A stretch of 64,000 nt of DNA, taken from assembly GCA_943788615.1 (NCBI GenBank), contig CALSQY010000004.1:744001-808000 (forward strand), given 5' to 3'. Each line of letters begins with the position of its first letter. Within the stretch, counting starts at the first letter, position 1. Positions 35,713 to 45,064 of this stretch are shown here, piece by piece. The position numbers and the translations under genes are program-made. Below the pieces are notes generated by a model. That model searched no databases and was not told the DNA's origin. It saw only the letters and a program-made list of their open reading frames with translations. The stretch comes from UBA4465 sp002292365. Its GTDB lineage: Bacteria > Bacteroidota > Bacteroidia > Cytophagales > Cyclobacteriaceae.

Positions 35713-36525
35713 ATGTCTGCAGAAACCAAAAAAATAATCTTTGAAAAATACAGTTTGGCCTATACCGTATCAGGTAACAGTGAACAAAAATTATTGCTTT
35801 TTCATGGTTTTGGTCAAGATCGAACTGCATTTGATCTCTATCATGAGAAATTATTGGGATTTGAAATCTATTCTTTTGATCTCATCTTCCATGGTGAAAG
35901 TACAGGACCAGAAAAAAAATTAAGCCCAAACGATTGGTTTATCCTCATGTCAATGTTTATCGAAAAAGAGCAAATCAAAAACTTCTATGTGGCAGGGTTC
36001 AGCTTAGGGGGAAAATTTGCCCTCTTTTTAGCCATCTATTTTCCAACACATATCTCCCAATTAATCTTAATCGCCCCAGACGGTTTTTATAAATCTCCTT
36101 GGTATCTGATCAGTACCACTTGGCCTACCCGGCATCTATTTCATTATCTGACTCAAAATTTTAAGCAATTCCATTTTCTTATGGGCATCCTCAAATATGT
36201 GGGGTTGATAGATGCCTCAATGAACCGATTCATTCAAAAGGAACTTTCCACTCAAGCAGCTCTCGAAAGAGTGTATCGCTCATGGACCTATTTTAGAGAC
36301 ATCTCATTTTCAGGTAATCTACTAAAACTTTTCTTAAGGAAGTCTTCCCATGTCCATGCCTTTTTAGGTGCAGAAGATCCCCTCATTGACGTAAATAAAA
36401 TTACTCCTCTATTAGCCCTTGGAGCTTATACAGTCCTAAAAGAAAAGCACCACAAAATACCTATTCATCCAGCCGTTTTAGCCTATATTCAAAGTCTTGA
36501 AACGAAACCTCATAAAAAGGAATAG
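35713..36525 (+). CDS. Alpha/beta-hydrolase of unknown substrate
   Basis: A 270-residue cytosolic hydrolase. The oxyanion-hole motif LLFHGFGQDRTAF is at about residues 28-40. The nucleophile elbow is GFSLGG (about 96-101), with Ser as nucleophile. The Asp and His would be in LGAEDPLI and KEKHHKIPIHP. No secretion signal is present. The family is broad (esterases, lipases, thioesterases), so no reaction is claimed. It is followed by purL after 45 bases. Confidence 0.83.
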   Translation: MSAETKKIIFEKYSLAYTVSGNSEQKLLLFHGFGQDRTAFDLYHEKLLGFEIYSFDLIFHGESTGPEKKLSPNDWFILMSMFIEKEQIKNFYVAGFSLGGKFALFLAIYFPTHISQLILIAPDGFYKSPWYLISTTWPTRHLFHYLTQNFKQFHFLMGILKYVGLIDASMNRFIQKELSTQAALERVYRSWTYFRDISFSGNLLKLFLRKSSHVHAFLGAEDPLIDVNKITPLLALGAYTVLKEKHHKIPIHPAVLAYIQSLETKPHKKE

Positions 36526-36570
36526 CAAAGCCCAAATTTTAACCTATTTTTACCCCTTTTTACAAGCTAC

Positions 36571-39500
36571 ATGATCTACTTTTTTAAAAAATCTGCAACT
36601 GAATACCTTTCGGTAGGTAGTCATTCCCTTCTCAAAATCGAAGACTTAGATAAATTATCTTGGTTGTTCTCTGGAGCTGAACATCTAGGAAATACTGAGA
36701 TCTCAGGTTCCTTTAATGGACCTAGAAAAGAAATGATTACCCCGTGGAGTACCAACGCCGTAGAAATCACCCAAAATTGTAATATCGGAGGCATTTTCCG
36801 AATAGAAATTTTTAAGAAAGATCAAACAAGTTTTGATCCCATGCTTGAGCAAAAATATGAGGTCTTAAATCAAGCTGTTTTTTCATTAGATCAAAAGCCT
36901 GAACCCATAGCCGCTATTGAAGATATTCATTCTTTTAACCAAACGCAGGGTTTGGCATTAAGTGAAGAAGAAATCGCTTTCCTCATGGGCGTCTCAGAAG
37001 AGATCGGCAGACCGCTATCTGATTCAGAAATTTTTGGGTTCTCGCAAGTAAACTCAGAACATTGTAGACATAAGATTTTTAATGGGAATTTTATCATTGA
37101 CGGTAAAGCAAAAGAAAAAACTTTGTTTCAGTGGATTAAAAAGACCTCCAAAGATCACCCAAACCTCATCGTATCGGCTTATAAAGATAATGTCGCATTC
37201 ATCCAAGGACCTCGAATCGAGCAATTTGCTCCAAAATCACAAAACAAACCTGATTATTTCGAAACGAAAGATTTTGATTCAGTCATTTCTTTAAAAGCAG
37301 AGACTCATAATTTTCCCACTACCGTGGAACCATTCAATGGCGCCGCTACTGGGGCTGGTGGTGAGATAAGAGATCGACTGGCAGGTGGCCAAGGAAGCTT
37401 GCCGTTGGCGGGTACTGCCGTTTACATGACGGCTTATTCTCGGTCGGAAAAGGGTCGAGATTGGGAAATGCAAATCAGCGCTAGAAAATGGCTTTATCAA
37501 TCTCCTGAAGAACTACTCATCAAAGCCTCTAACGGTGCCAGTGATTTTGGTAACAAATTTGGTCAGCCGCTCATTTGTGGCTCAGTACTGACCTTCGAAC
37601 ACGAGGAAAATGATCAAATTTATGCCTTTGATAAAGTAATTATGTTGGCAGGTGGCATCGGGTTTGGGAAACGTAAAGAAGCCCTAAAACAAAAGGTTAC
37701 ACCTGATAAAAAAATCATTGTTTTGGGAGGTGATAATTATCGCATTGGCATGGGAGGCGGAGCGGTTTCTTCTGTGGAAACAGGTGCGTTTGAAAATGCC
37801 ATAGAACTCAACGCAGTGCAACGCTCAAATCCAGAAATGCAAAAAAGGGTGGCTAACGCGGTTCGAGCCATGACCGAACTTGAAGACAATCCGATCATCT
37901 CCATCCACGATCATGGTGCGGGCGGGCATCTAAATTGTCTCTCCGAATTAGTGGAAGATACGGGAGGGTTAATAAACGTAAATAAGCTTCCTCTGGGTGA
38001 CCCTACCCTTTCCTATAAAGAAATCTTAAGTAATGAATCTCAAGAAAGAATGGGTCTGGTCATTGAAAAAGAACATACCGAATACCTTAAACAAGTGGCG
38101 GTTCGAGAAAGGGCGCCCTATTATGAGGTAGGCACTACCTCATCCGATCAACGATTACTGTTTATTAATGATCAAAAAATAAAAGCTTTCGATCTTAAAT
38201 TAAAACATCTTTTTGGTGCTTCTCCCACTATGATGATCGAAGGCATTACCCTCAACAAAACTTTTAAAAGTGAGAGCTATCTTTCTTCCAAGCTCGAAGA
38301 AATGATCCATGACATTTTAAAACTAGAAGCCGTCGCTAGTAAAGATTGGTTGACCAATAAAGTAGATCGCTCGGTCACGGGAAAAGTAGCGATCCAGCAA
38401 ACCGTAGGAGAAGTTCAAATTCCTCTAAATAATGTTGGCGTGATGGCCCTAGATTTTAAAAACCTTAAAGGGGCGGCTACATCTATTGGTCATGCGCCAG
38501 CAGCGGCCTTAATCGATCCAGGTGCAGGATCCCGATTATCAGTTGCGGAAGCCTTGACCAATCTAGTATTTGCTCCTTTGACTCATGGAATAAAAGGAAT
38601 TTCCTTGAGTGCTAATTGGATGTGGCCTGCTAAAAATGAGGGAGAGGACAGCCGATTGTACGCAGCGGTTAAAGAAATTAGCGAATTTGTTTCCGAACTA
38701 GGCATAAATATTCCTACAGGAAAAGATTCGATGTCCATGACCCAAAAATATCCTAACGGTCAAAAAGTCATGGCACCAGGTACGGTAATCGTCAGTGCAG
38801 GAGCTGAGGTTAGTGATATTAGGAAAGTAATCTTACCGGCCATCCAACCAACAGAAGCATCGGTTTTGATTTACATTGATTTTTCAGGAGGAGCGTTTGA
38901 ATTGGGAGGCAGCAGTTGGGGACAAACCCAAAACATACTTGGAGATCAAACACCAGATGTCAACGCGGCTACTTTTAAATTGACTTTTGATTTCGTTCAG
39001 ACACTCATCCATGACGACCTCGTTCTAGCAGGTCATGATGTCGCTGCAGGTGGATTAATTACTACACTACTCGAAATGAATTTTCCAAATCGATCTGGCG
39101 GCATGGAAATTGATTTGTCTCTTCTTCCAGAATCAGATGTTGTTAAAATCCTTTTTGCTGAAAAACCGGCTGTCGTGTTGCAGGTAAAAGCTGTAGCACT
39201 TTCTGCACTCCAAGCTTCATCTGTTGTTTTTTATCCTATTGGAAAACCCACTAGCCATCGCCAATTGAGTGTGACCCAAGAGGATCTTATCCTTGACCTA
39301 AATATAGCTGATTACAGAGATAAATGGAGCCATACCTCCTACCTGCTGGATGCCAGGCAAACTTTACCAAAACTAGCTAAACTTAGATTCACTAACTACA
39401 CCCAACAGCCATTAACTTATAGCTATCCTCAAGGTTTTGACGGTAAAATGAGCAGTTACGGCATTGATTTAGACAGAAAATTATCTTCAGGTCTTCGTGC

Positions 39501-40245
39501 CGCAATCATTCGTGAAAAAGGTGTCAATGGAGACCGTGAAATGGCTTACGCACTTTGGATGGCGGGGTTCGATGTCAAGGATGTTCATATGACCGATCTT
39601 ATTGCAGGCCGAGAAGATTTAACCGACATTAACTTCATCGTTTTTGTCGGTGGTTTTTCAAATTCTGACGTATTGGGCTCCGCAAAGGGCTGGGCAGGTT
39701 CATTCTTGTACAATCCAAAGGCCAAAAAAGCAATTGATGACTTTTATGATCGCGATGATACCCTCAGTCTAGGGGTATGCAATGGATGTCAATTAATGAT
39801 GGAAATGAAAAAAGTATATCCAATGGATACCCATCATCCACAACTACGCCACAATCTTTCGGGTAAATTTGAGTCGGCATTTATCAATGTGACAATTCAG
39901 CCCAATGATTCTATTTTATTGCATTCTTTATCAGGGAGTAGATTAGGTATTTGGATAGCACATGGTGAGGGTCGATTTGATCTGAAGAGTAATGAAAACG
40001 CTTATAAGATTCCTATGAAATACAGCTATGACGCATTCCCCGGGAATCCCAATGGAAGTTCTTTTGATGCAGCTGCGCTTTCTTCTAAAGACGGGAGACA
40101 TCTCGCAATGATGCCCCATTTAGAGCGATCGCTCTTTCCTTGGAATTGGAGTCATCATCAAAACAAAATGGCCCACGAGGTCAGCCCATGGATTGAGCCA
40201 TTCGTAAATGCCCGAAAATGGGTAGCGGAAAAAGTGAAACAATGA
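36571..40245 (+). CDS. purL: Phosphoribosylformylglycinamidine synthase, large single-chain form
   Basis: It catalyses the fourth step of purine synthesis, FGAR to FGAM with ATP and glutamine. The 1224 residues are close to the 1295 of the E. coli type. They contain the N-terminal domain (1-150), linker and FGAM synthase halves, and a C-terminal glutaminase. In the synthetase part are FSQVNSEHCRHKIFNG (about 155-170), AETHNFPTTVEPFNGAATG and GGGAVSSVETG. In the glutaminase are GVCNGCQLM near residue 1071, with the Cys nucleophile, and HGEGRF for the catalytic His. It stands alone, before tRNA-Gln and prs, and prs supplies the PRPP for the same pathway. Confidence 0.96.
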   Translation: MIYFFKKSATEYLSVGSHSLLKIEDLDKLSWLFSGAEHLGNTEISGSFNGPRKEMITPWSTNAVEITQNCNIGGIFRIEIFKKDQTSFDPMLEQKYEVLNQAVFSLDQKPEPIAAIEDIHSFNQTQGLALSEEEIAFLMGVSEEIGRPLSDSEIFGFSQVNSEHCRHKIFNGNFIIDGKAKEKTLFQWIKKTSKDHPNLIVSAYKDNVAFIQGPRIEQFAPKSQNKPDYFETKDFDSVISLKAETHNFPTTVEPFNGAATGAGGEIRDRLAGGQGSLPLAGTAVYMTAYSRSEKGRDWEMQISARKWLYQSPEELLIKASNGASDFGNKFGQPLICGSVLTFEHEENDQIYAFDKVIMLAGGIGFGKRKEALKQKVTPDKKIIVLGGDNYRIGMGGGAVSSVETGAFENAIELNAVQRSNPEMQKRVANAVRAMTELEDNPIISIHDHGAGGHLNCLSELVEDTGGLINVNKLPLGDPTLSYKEILSNESQERMGLVIEKEHTEYLKQVAVRERAPYYEVGTTSSDQRLLFINDQKIKAFDLKLKHLFGASPTMMIEGITLNKTFKSESYLSSKLEEMIHDILKLEAVASKDWLTNKVDRSVTGKVAIQQTVGEVQIPLNNVGVMALDFKNLKGAATSIGHAPAAALIDPGAGSRLSVAEALTNLVFAPLTHGIKGISLSANWMWPAKNEGEDSRLYAAVKEISEFVSELGINIPTGKDSMSMTQKYPNGQKVMAPGTVIVSAGAEVSDIRKVILPAIQPTEASVLIYIDFSGGAFELGGSSWGQTQNILGDQTPDVNAATFKLTFDFVQTLIHDDLVLAGHDVAAGGLITTLLEMNFPNRSGGMEIDLSLLPESDVVKILFAEKPAVVLQVKAVALSALQASSVVFYPIGKPTSHRQLSVTQEDLILDLNIADYRDKWSHTSYLLDARQTLPKLAKLRFTNYTQQPLTYSYPQGFDGKMSSYGIDLDRKLSSGLRAAIIREKGVNGDREMAYALWMAGFDVKDVHMTDLIAGREDLTDINFIVFVGGFSNSDVLGSAKGWAGSFLYNPKAKKAIDDFYDRDDTLSLGVCNGCQLMMEMKKVYPMDTHHPQLRHNLSGKFESAFINVTIQPNDSILLHSLSGSRLGIWIAHGEGRFDLKSNENAYKIPMKYSYDAFPGNPNGSSFDAAALSSKDGRHLAMMPHLERSLFPWNWSHHQNKMAHEVSPWIEPFVNARKWVAEKVKQ

Positions 40246-40274
40246 TAAAAAATAATTAATATTCAAAAATGGTT

Positions 40275-40305
40275 TTTTAATTTCAATAAATAAATTCTAT
40301 TTTTG
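40275..40305 (+). promoter_or_regulatory. Promoter of tRNA-Gln
   Basis: A perfect -7 box TATTTTTG (40298-40305) is preceded 19 bases earlier by TTTT (40275-40278), one base off TTTG. It ends 9 bases before the first tRNA base, so transcription would begin just before the mature 5' end. This is the best-formed promoter in the window. Confidence 0.65.
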
Positions 40306-40314
40306 CCGTCTAAT

Positions 40315-40387
40315 TGGCCTATGGTGTAACTGGCAACACGTCTGATTTTGGTTCAGAAGAGTCTAGGTTCGAGCCCTAGTAGGCCAA
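40315..40387 (+). tRNA. tRNA-Gln (anticodon UUG)
   Basis: A complete cloverleaf folds: acceptor TGGCCTA with TAGGCCA, D arm GTGT/ACAC, anticodon stem TCTGA/TCAGA with loop TTTTGGT, and T arm CTAGG/CCTAG with loop TTCGAGC. Loop positions 34-36 read TTG, which decodes CAA. The discriminator is A40387 and CCA is not encoded. Length is 73 bases. Confidence 0.95.
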
Positions 40388-40441
40388 CTCTAATCGCCTG
40401 ATCTCTTTGCTTTGAAAAAAGTAAGAGATGAGATAAATAGC

Positions 40442-41368
40442 ATGACCATTGTTAAATTTTTTGCTGGAAAAGGAACGAAAGCATTAGCTGAAAAGATAGC
40501 TATTGCTTATGACAATCCCCTAGGCGCGCTTACTTCTCAAAAATTTAGCGATGGTGAACTTCATATAAGCTACAATGAGTCTATTAGAGGCTGTGAACTC
40601 TTTTTAATTCAATCCACTAATCCTCCTGCCGATAATATCTTAGAATTACTTTTGTTAATCGATGCGGCACGCAGAGCCAGTGCCAAATATGTTACGGTTG
40701 TGGTTCCCTATTTTGGTTATGCCAGACAAGACAGGAAAGATAAAGCTCGTGTTTCCATTGGTGCAAAACTGATCGCTAATCTGCTCTCCGCATCTGGAGC
40801 GGATCGGCTCATGACCATGGATTTGCATGCCGGTCAAATTCAAGGCTTTTTTGATATTCCAGTTGATCACTTAGATGCAAGTGCTATTTTCGTACCTTAT
40901 CTCAAGACTAAAAATCTAGATAATCTCGTGTTTGCTGCACCAGACGTTGGAGGAAGTGCTCGAGCAAGGGTTTACGCAAAGTTTTTTAATGCAGAAATTG
41001 TCATCTGTGACAAACAACGAAAGCGAGCCAATGAAGTGGCTTCTATGCAAGTTATTGGTGATGTAGTTGGAAAAAATGTGGTTTTGGTGGATGATATGAT
41101 TGATACAGCAGGGACCATCTGTAAAGCGGCTGGGTTAATAAAAGAAAAAGGAGCTAAGTCAGTAAGGGCAGTTTGTGCCCATGGTATATTATCAGGGAAA
41201 GCCTATGAAACAATTGACTCATCGGTATTGGAAGAAGTAGTGATATCGGATTCAATTCCTCAAAAACAACAAAATGAAAAAATAAAGATACTGAGTGTGG
41301 CTGGCTTATTTGCCAAAGCAATACGTCGAGTACACAGTCATGAGTCAATAAGTGAACTTTTTATTTAA
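40442..41368 (+). CDS. prs: Ribose-phosphate pyrophosphokinase
   Basis: It makes PRPP from ribose 5-phosphate and ATP for purine, pyrimidine, His, Trp and NAD synthesis. The ATG at 40442 gives 308 residues, the family length, beginning MTIVKFFAGKGTK; a TTG at 40412 would add 10 unusual residues. Landmarks are the flexible loop YFGYARQDRK (about 88-97), the metal-binding DLHAGQIQGFFDIPVDHL (about 129-146) and the PRPP-binding loop VVLVDDMIDTAGT (about 216-228). It lies 54 bases after tRNA-Gln and 15 bases before rplY, and may be transcribed with them. Confidence 0.95.
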   Translation: MTIVKFFAGKGTKALAEKIAIAYDNPLGALTSQKFSDGELHISYNESIRGCELFLIQSTNPPADNILELLLLIDAARRASAKYVTVVVPYFGYARQDRKDKARVSIGAKLIANLLSASGADRLMTMDLHAGQIQGFFDIPVDHLDASAIFVPYLKTKNLDNLVFAAPDVGGSARARVYAKFFNAEIVICDKQRKRANEVASMQVIGDVVGKNVVLVDDMIDTAGTICKAAGLIKEKGAKSVRAVCAHGILSGKAYETIDSSVLEEVVISDSIPQKQQNEKIKILSVAGLFAKAIRRVHSHESISELFI

Positions 41369-41383
41369 AAACAATTAATTATT

Positions 41384-42028
41384 ATGAAAATAGTTGAGAT
41401 TATAGGGTATAGAAGAGCAAATCTTGGCAAAACAGAATCCAAAAGATTGAGAGGTGAAAGTTTTGTTCCTTGTGTAGTATATGGTGGTAAAGAGCAGATT
41501 CATTTTTCTGCACCCATGATACTTTTTCGTGATGTGGTTTATACGCCAGAAGCACGTTTCGTTGAGCTAAATATTGAAGGGGAAATAAAAAAAGCCATCC
41601 TTCAGGATATTCAATTTCACCCAGTAAGTGAAGTCATCCTCCACGCAGATTTTTTAGAGCTATTTGATGACAAGCCTATCAAAATGAGTATCCCAGTAGT
41701 TACTCAGGGCATTGCCCCCGGTATACAAACAGGAGGTAGATTGATTATGAAAATGCCGAGGTTAATGATTAAGTCACTTCCCAAAGATATGCCAGAGAAC
41801 ATTAATGTAGATATTTCTAAACTTGAGTTGGGTAAAACAATCAAAGTAGGAGATTTGGCCCCACAAGAATACGAGGTTTTGACCAACCCACTGGTATCTA
41901 TTTGTTCTGTTAATGTACCTAGAGCGATGAAAGGTAAGACTGAAGAAGAAGAAGCCGCAGAAGCTGCAGAAGCCGCAGAAGCTGCAGAAGCCGCAGAAAC
42001 TAGAACCTCTGATGAAAAAGCAGATTAA
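41384..42028 (+). CDS. rplY: 50S ribosomal protein L25, Ctc form
   Basis: A 5S rRNA-binding ribosomal protein. The N-terminal L25 domain is about residues 5-92, starting EIIGYRRANLGKTESKRLRGE. The C-terminal TL5/Ctc beta domain is about 93-185 (KMSIPVVTQGIAPGIQTGGR as landmark). A low-complexity acidic tail made of repeated Glu-Ala-Ala follows. At 214 residues it is of the longer CTC type. It lies between prs and a strong terminator, with pth further downstream, an arrangement (prs-rplY-pth) seen in many bacteria. Confidence 0.94.
   Translation: MKIVEIIGYRRANLGKTESKRLRGESFVPCVVYGGKEQIHFSAPMILFRDVVYTPEARFVELNIEGEIKKAILQDIQFHPVSEVILHADFLELFDDKPIKMSIPVVTQGIAPGIQTGGRLIMKMPRLMIKSLPKDMPENINVDISKLELGKTIKVGDLAPQEYEVLTNPLVSICSVNVPRAMKGKTEEEEAAEAAEAAEAAEAAETRTSDEKAD
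41948..41992 (+). repeat. In-frame 9/18-base repeat coding the L25 tail
   Basis: Five tandem GAA-GCN-GCA units encode Glu-Ala-Ala repeats. The middle codon alternates GCC and GCT, so the true period is 18 bases, pointing to duplication of a two-unit block. The number is likely to vary between strains. Confidence 0.85.
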
Positions 42029-42056
42029 TCATTGAATCAATAGTGATTGTCAATTG

Positions 42057-42090
42057 AAAAAAACCCGCCATCAAGGTGGGTTTTTTTCTT
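42057..42090 (+). terminator. Rho-independent terminator after rplY
   Basis: An A run, then ACCCGCC, loop ATCAA, GGTGGGT and a T run form a stem of about 8 pairs with one G-T pair, flanked by complementary A and T tracts. It lies 29 bases after the rplY stop and closes the prs-rplY transcript. Confidence 0.85.
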
Positions 42091-42193
42091 TTATGAATAC
42101 ATTTATGGGCAAGAAAAAAAACCTCTAGATTGAATAGCTACTGCGCTATAAAAAAGGTAACACAGTGAATTCAAAAGGAGTTTAAAAGTAATC

Positions 42194-42751
42194 ATGAAAT
42201 ATTTAATCATTGGACTAGGTAATCCAGGTGTAGAATATGAGCTCACCCGACACAATATTGGGTTTTTAATTTTAGATCGACTAGCTGAACAAAAGAAAAT
42301 TAAATTTGAACAAGGCCGATATGGATTTTGGACCCTTTTAAAGCATAAGGGAAGAAGTATCTACCTGCTCAAGCCGAGTACCTTCATGAATTTAAGTGGT
42401 CGTGCAGTTAACTACTGGATGCAATACTTAAAAATAGGGAAACCAAATATGATGGTCATCACCGATGACTTAGCCCTACCCTATGGGAAATTAAGAATGA
42501 GACAAAAAGGGTCCGCAGGAGGTCACAACGGTCTTAAAAATATTGAGGAATTAATAGGTGGTCAAGATTATCTAAGACTAAGGTTTGGGGTGGGCGATGA
42601 CTATAGCCAAGGTAGACAAATAGATTATGTCCTTTCTCCCTTTAACCAGAAAGAAATGGAAGTTCTTATCTTAGATATGGATTGCGCCATTGATGCCGCC
42701 CTAACCTTTTGCACCCAAGGTATTGAAAATGCCATGAATCAATTCAATTGA
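42194..42751 (+). CDS. pth: Peptidyl-tRNA hydrolase
   Basis: It releases tRNA from prematurely dropped peptidyl-tRNA. The 185 residues match the family. The active-site region is GLGNPGVEYELTRHNIGF (residues 7-24), with His21 as the catalytic base. The Asn and Asp sites are in KPSTFMNLSG and TDDLALPYGKLRMR, and GSAGGHNGLKNIEE is the other signature. It sits about 100 bases after the terminator of rplY, so it has its own promoter. Confidence 0.96.
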   Translation: MKYLIIGLGNPGVEYELTRHNIGFLILDRLAEQKKIKFEQGRYGFWTLLKHKGRSIYLLKPSTFMNLSGRAVNYWMQYLKIGKPNMMVITDDLALPYGKLRMRQKGSAGGHNGLKNIEELIGGQDYLRLRFGVGDDYSQGRQIDYVLSPFNQKEMEVLILDMDCAIDAALTFCTQGIENAMNQFN

Positions 42752-42800
42752 TAATATTTTTTGGCCATACTCAGTTATCACATAGTCCAATCCATAGCTG

Positions 42801-43997
42801 ATGGGGAAAAGAGTAATTGTAATCGGTGGGGGTGCTGCAGGCCATTTTTCAGCCATAAACATCAAAGACAAAAATCCTAAATATCAAGTTACCCTTATCG
42901 AAAAAACATCAAAAACCCTTACAAAAGTAAAAATATCAGGGGGTGGCAGATGTAATGTGACCAATGGACGACAAAAACCAGGTGATTTGATCAAGTTCTA
43001 TCCCCGCGGTCAAAAAAAACTCTACAAGCCTTTTGAGCGGTTTAATACCAAGAACATTCAAGAATGGCTTTATAAAAGAGGAGTAGCTACCCATGAAGAG
43101 GCAGATCAACGCATCTTCCCGACAACCAATAATTCGCAAACGATTATCGATTGCTTTGAAAAAGAAATGGATACTTTGGATATCGAATTGATCCGAAATT
43201 GTGCGGTAAAAAAGATAGTTAAATCCACGGATTGGCTCATATATACAGATACAGAAATACGCGCCGCCGATGCCGTTGTATTCAGTACAGGCGCAACAAA
43301 AAGCGGTTGGCGCCTACTTACAGAACTCGGTCTAAAGGTGACGCAGATTGTCCCATCCTTGTTTACCTTCAATATCCAAGATGATAGAATTAATGAATTA
43401 CCCGGCGTCTCATTCTCTAAAGCTACCGTACGGGTAATCGGAAGTAAATTTACAGAAATAGGACCCTTACTCATAACTCATTGGGGTCTCAGTGGACCTT
43501 CGATTCTAAAACTATCATCAATCGCTGCGCTACACCTTAATGAGTGCCATTATAACTTTCAGATACAGATTAACTTTATAGGGCAAACGGCTCAAGTATG
43601 GAGAGAAGTAATTGATAAACTGAAAAAAGTACATCCCAAAAAGTTGATTAAAAATTATAAAATGAATCAAATACCTCATCGGTATTGGGAAAGATTGGTT
43701 CAAAAACTTGAACTTACCGAAACTCCCTTTGCTGAATTGACCAAAAAAAAACAAAATCGATTGATAGAGGAACTCACCCAGGCCCTTTTTCAAGTAACTG
43801 GAAAAAGTACTTTCAAAGAAGAATTTGTATCCGCAGGAGGTATTGATTTGAATGAGATTAATTTCGAAACTATGGAAGCCAAAAGATATCCGGGTTTATA
43901 CCTAGCGGGAGAAGTATTAGATATTGATGCGCTTACAGGTGGATTTAATTTTCAGGCATGTTGGACCGGAGGTTGGATCATTTCTGAAGCAATTTAG
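42801..43997 (+). CDS. HI0933/YhiN-family flavoprotein
   Basis: A 398-residue NAD(P)/FAD-dependent oxidoreductase of the HI0933 (aminoacetone oxidase-like) family. The FAD fold is VIVIGGGAAGHFSAINI (about 4-20), followed by ISGGGRCNVTN (about 45-55), the family hallmark. The substrate domain is in the middle and GGIDLNEINFETMEAKRYPGLYLAGEVLDIDALTGGFNFQ, spanning about 347-386, is the other conserved block. Function is not established; proposed roles include tRNA or RNA modification and electron transfer. It shares its 3' end with the promoter of the next gene. Confidence 0.9.
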   Translation: MGKRVIVIGGGAAGHFSAINIKDKNPKYQVTLIEKTSKTLTKVKISGGGRCNVTNGRQKPGDLIKFYPRGQKKLYKPFERFNTKNIQEWLYKRGVATHEEADQRIFPTTNNSQTIIDCFEKEMDTLDIELIRNCAVKKIVKSTDWLIYTDTEIRAADAVVFSTGATKSGWRLLTELGLKVTQIVPSLFTFNIQDDRINELPGVSFSKATVRVIGSKFTEIGPLLITHWGLSGPSILKLSSIAALHLNECHYNFQIQINFIGQTAQVWREVIDKLKKVHPKKLIKNYKMNQIPHRYWERLVQKLELTETPFAELTKKKQNRLIEELTQALFQVTGKSTFKEEFVSAGGIDLNEINFETMEAKRYPGLYLAGEVLDIDALTGGFNFQACWTGGWIISEAI

Positions 43998-44005
43998 TAT
44001 TTTTG
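43998..44005 (+). promoter_or_regulatory. -7 box directly before the thiamine-binding protein gene
   Basis: TATTTTTG is a perfect TAnnTTTG box starting in the base after the stop codon of the flavoprotein gene. It ends four bases before the ATG at 44010, which predicts a leaderless message. Confidence 0.45.
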
Positions 44006-44009
44006 TGCA

Positions 44010-44303
44010 ATGACAGATCATCTCATTACCCTAGGCATTCAAATTGTTCCTAAAAGTAGTTCTCACGACACCTATGCCTTAGTCGATCGTGCCATTGATA
44101 TCATCCAAAAAAGTGGCATAAAATACGAAATAACTCCTTTTGAAACCGTATTGGAAGGTAAATATGAAGATCTTATGATGATCTCTGAAATCGCACAGAA
44201 AGCTGTATTGGAGGCAGGAGCCGACGAATGCTTGGTCTACTACCGTATTCATTATCGAAAAAATGAAGATGTTACCTTTGAAGAGAAGAGGTTGAATCGT
44301 TGA
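44010..44303 (+). CDS. Thiamine-binding protein, MTH1187/YkoF-like
   Basis: A 97-residue cytosolic ferredoxin-like fold protein of the MTH1187 family (formerly DUF77), whose members bind thiamine or its pyrimidine part. Landmarks are LGIQIVPKSSSHDTYALVDRAID, KYEITPFETVLEGKYEDLM and the final VYYRIHYRKNED strand. It may act in thiamine scavenging or sensing; no thiamine synthesis gene is nearby. A gene-poor stretch follows. Confidence 0.87.
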   Translation: MTDHLITLGIQIVPKSSSHDTYALVDRAIDIIQKSGIKYEITPFETVLEGKYEDLMMISEIAQKAVLEAGADECLVYYRIHYRKNEDVTFEEKRLNR

Positions 44304-44638
44304 TCGTGGTTGCGGTAATTATTAAAAAAAATTGACTCCAATTTATATAACCAATAAGACTGCAATTGGCTGTTTTTCTATTTCTTACTATTGAGAGCTC
44401 TACGGAGTCTAGTAGTACCCATGATTTCCCGCAGGCTATGCACTAGGATGGTCAACCTAACAAGCTTAAGAGCGAGAGTAGACCGGTGCGTGCAGTCTAA
44501 ACTTTCTCTAAAGCCCCATAAATTGAAGATCTACGGAACTCAATATTTACTATACCTGGAGACAATTTTTCGGCAATGAGAAGATTTTTCACGGGGTGCA
44601 GCATTTCAACGTTAGGAACACTATTTTCATGATTCGTG

Positions 44639-44698
44639 CCGTTCTAGCTTTTTAACAACTAATCTACCTAACTATTTATTGTCCTAGAACGGACAATT
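44639..44698 (+). terminator. Hairpin with U tract and competing upstream arm
   Basis: ATTGTCC (44678-44684), loop TAGAAC, and GGACAAT (44691-44697) form a perfect 7-base stem followed by a T-rich run. The last bases of the first arm, the loop and the start of the second arm (CTAGAACGG, 44684-44692) also pair perfectly with CCGTTCTAG at 44639-44647. The two folds exclude each other, as in attenuators. No downstream gene is evident, so it may simply be the 3' end of an unrecognised RNA. Confidence 0.35.
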
Positions 44699-45064
44699 TT
44701 AGTTTTTAGGCTTCCTTACTCTTGTCCTTAAAATCATTCCATCGCACCTCCTCTTTGACACCTAGGGAATTAATACTGCTTTATCTTTCTGAGGATCATC
44801 TTTTTCAATTCTCCTTTGACAATAGCGATTACTTTATTCTAATTTTTTTTGCCATATCCATAAAATTTAATTTAGGTGCAGAAGAATACATCTTGACATT
44901 GGATTTTTTCAAAAGATTTGTAGATTATTTTTGCTTTACATAGGCTATATTCATAATTTAAAAAAAAGATTATAAACATTCCTTTGGTTCAAGATTATCT
45001 ATTGAATTTTATTTTTCGGTAAGACGGCCTAATCAGTTTTATTGATTGCAAAAATCAAGCTATT

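Noticed and set aside
40412..40441. TTG start for prs, adding 10 residues
   Set aside because: The added residues are not part of the family, and the ATG at 40442 gives the usual 308-residue enzyme.
44391..44579. Plus-strand 62-codon frame after the thiamine-binding gene
   Set aside because: Arg-, Leu- and Cys-rich composition unlike neighbours, no recognisable family and a competing minus-strand frame; treated as non-coding.
44722..44943. Plus-strand 73-codon frame with Phe-rich sequence
   Set aside because: AT-driven composition, and it lies opposite a short relic frame on the minus strand. No family or promoter supports it.
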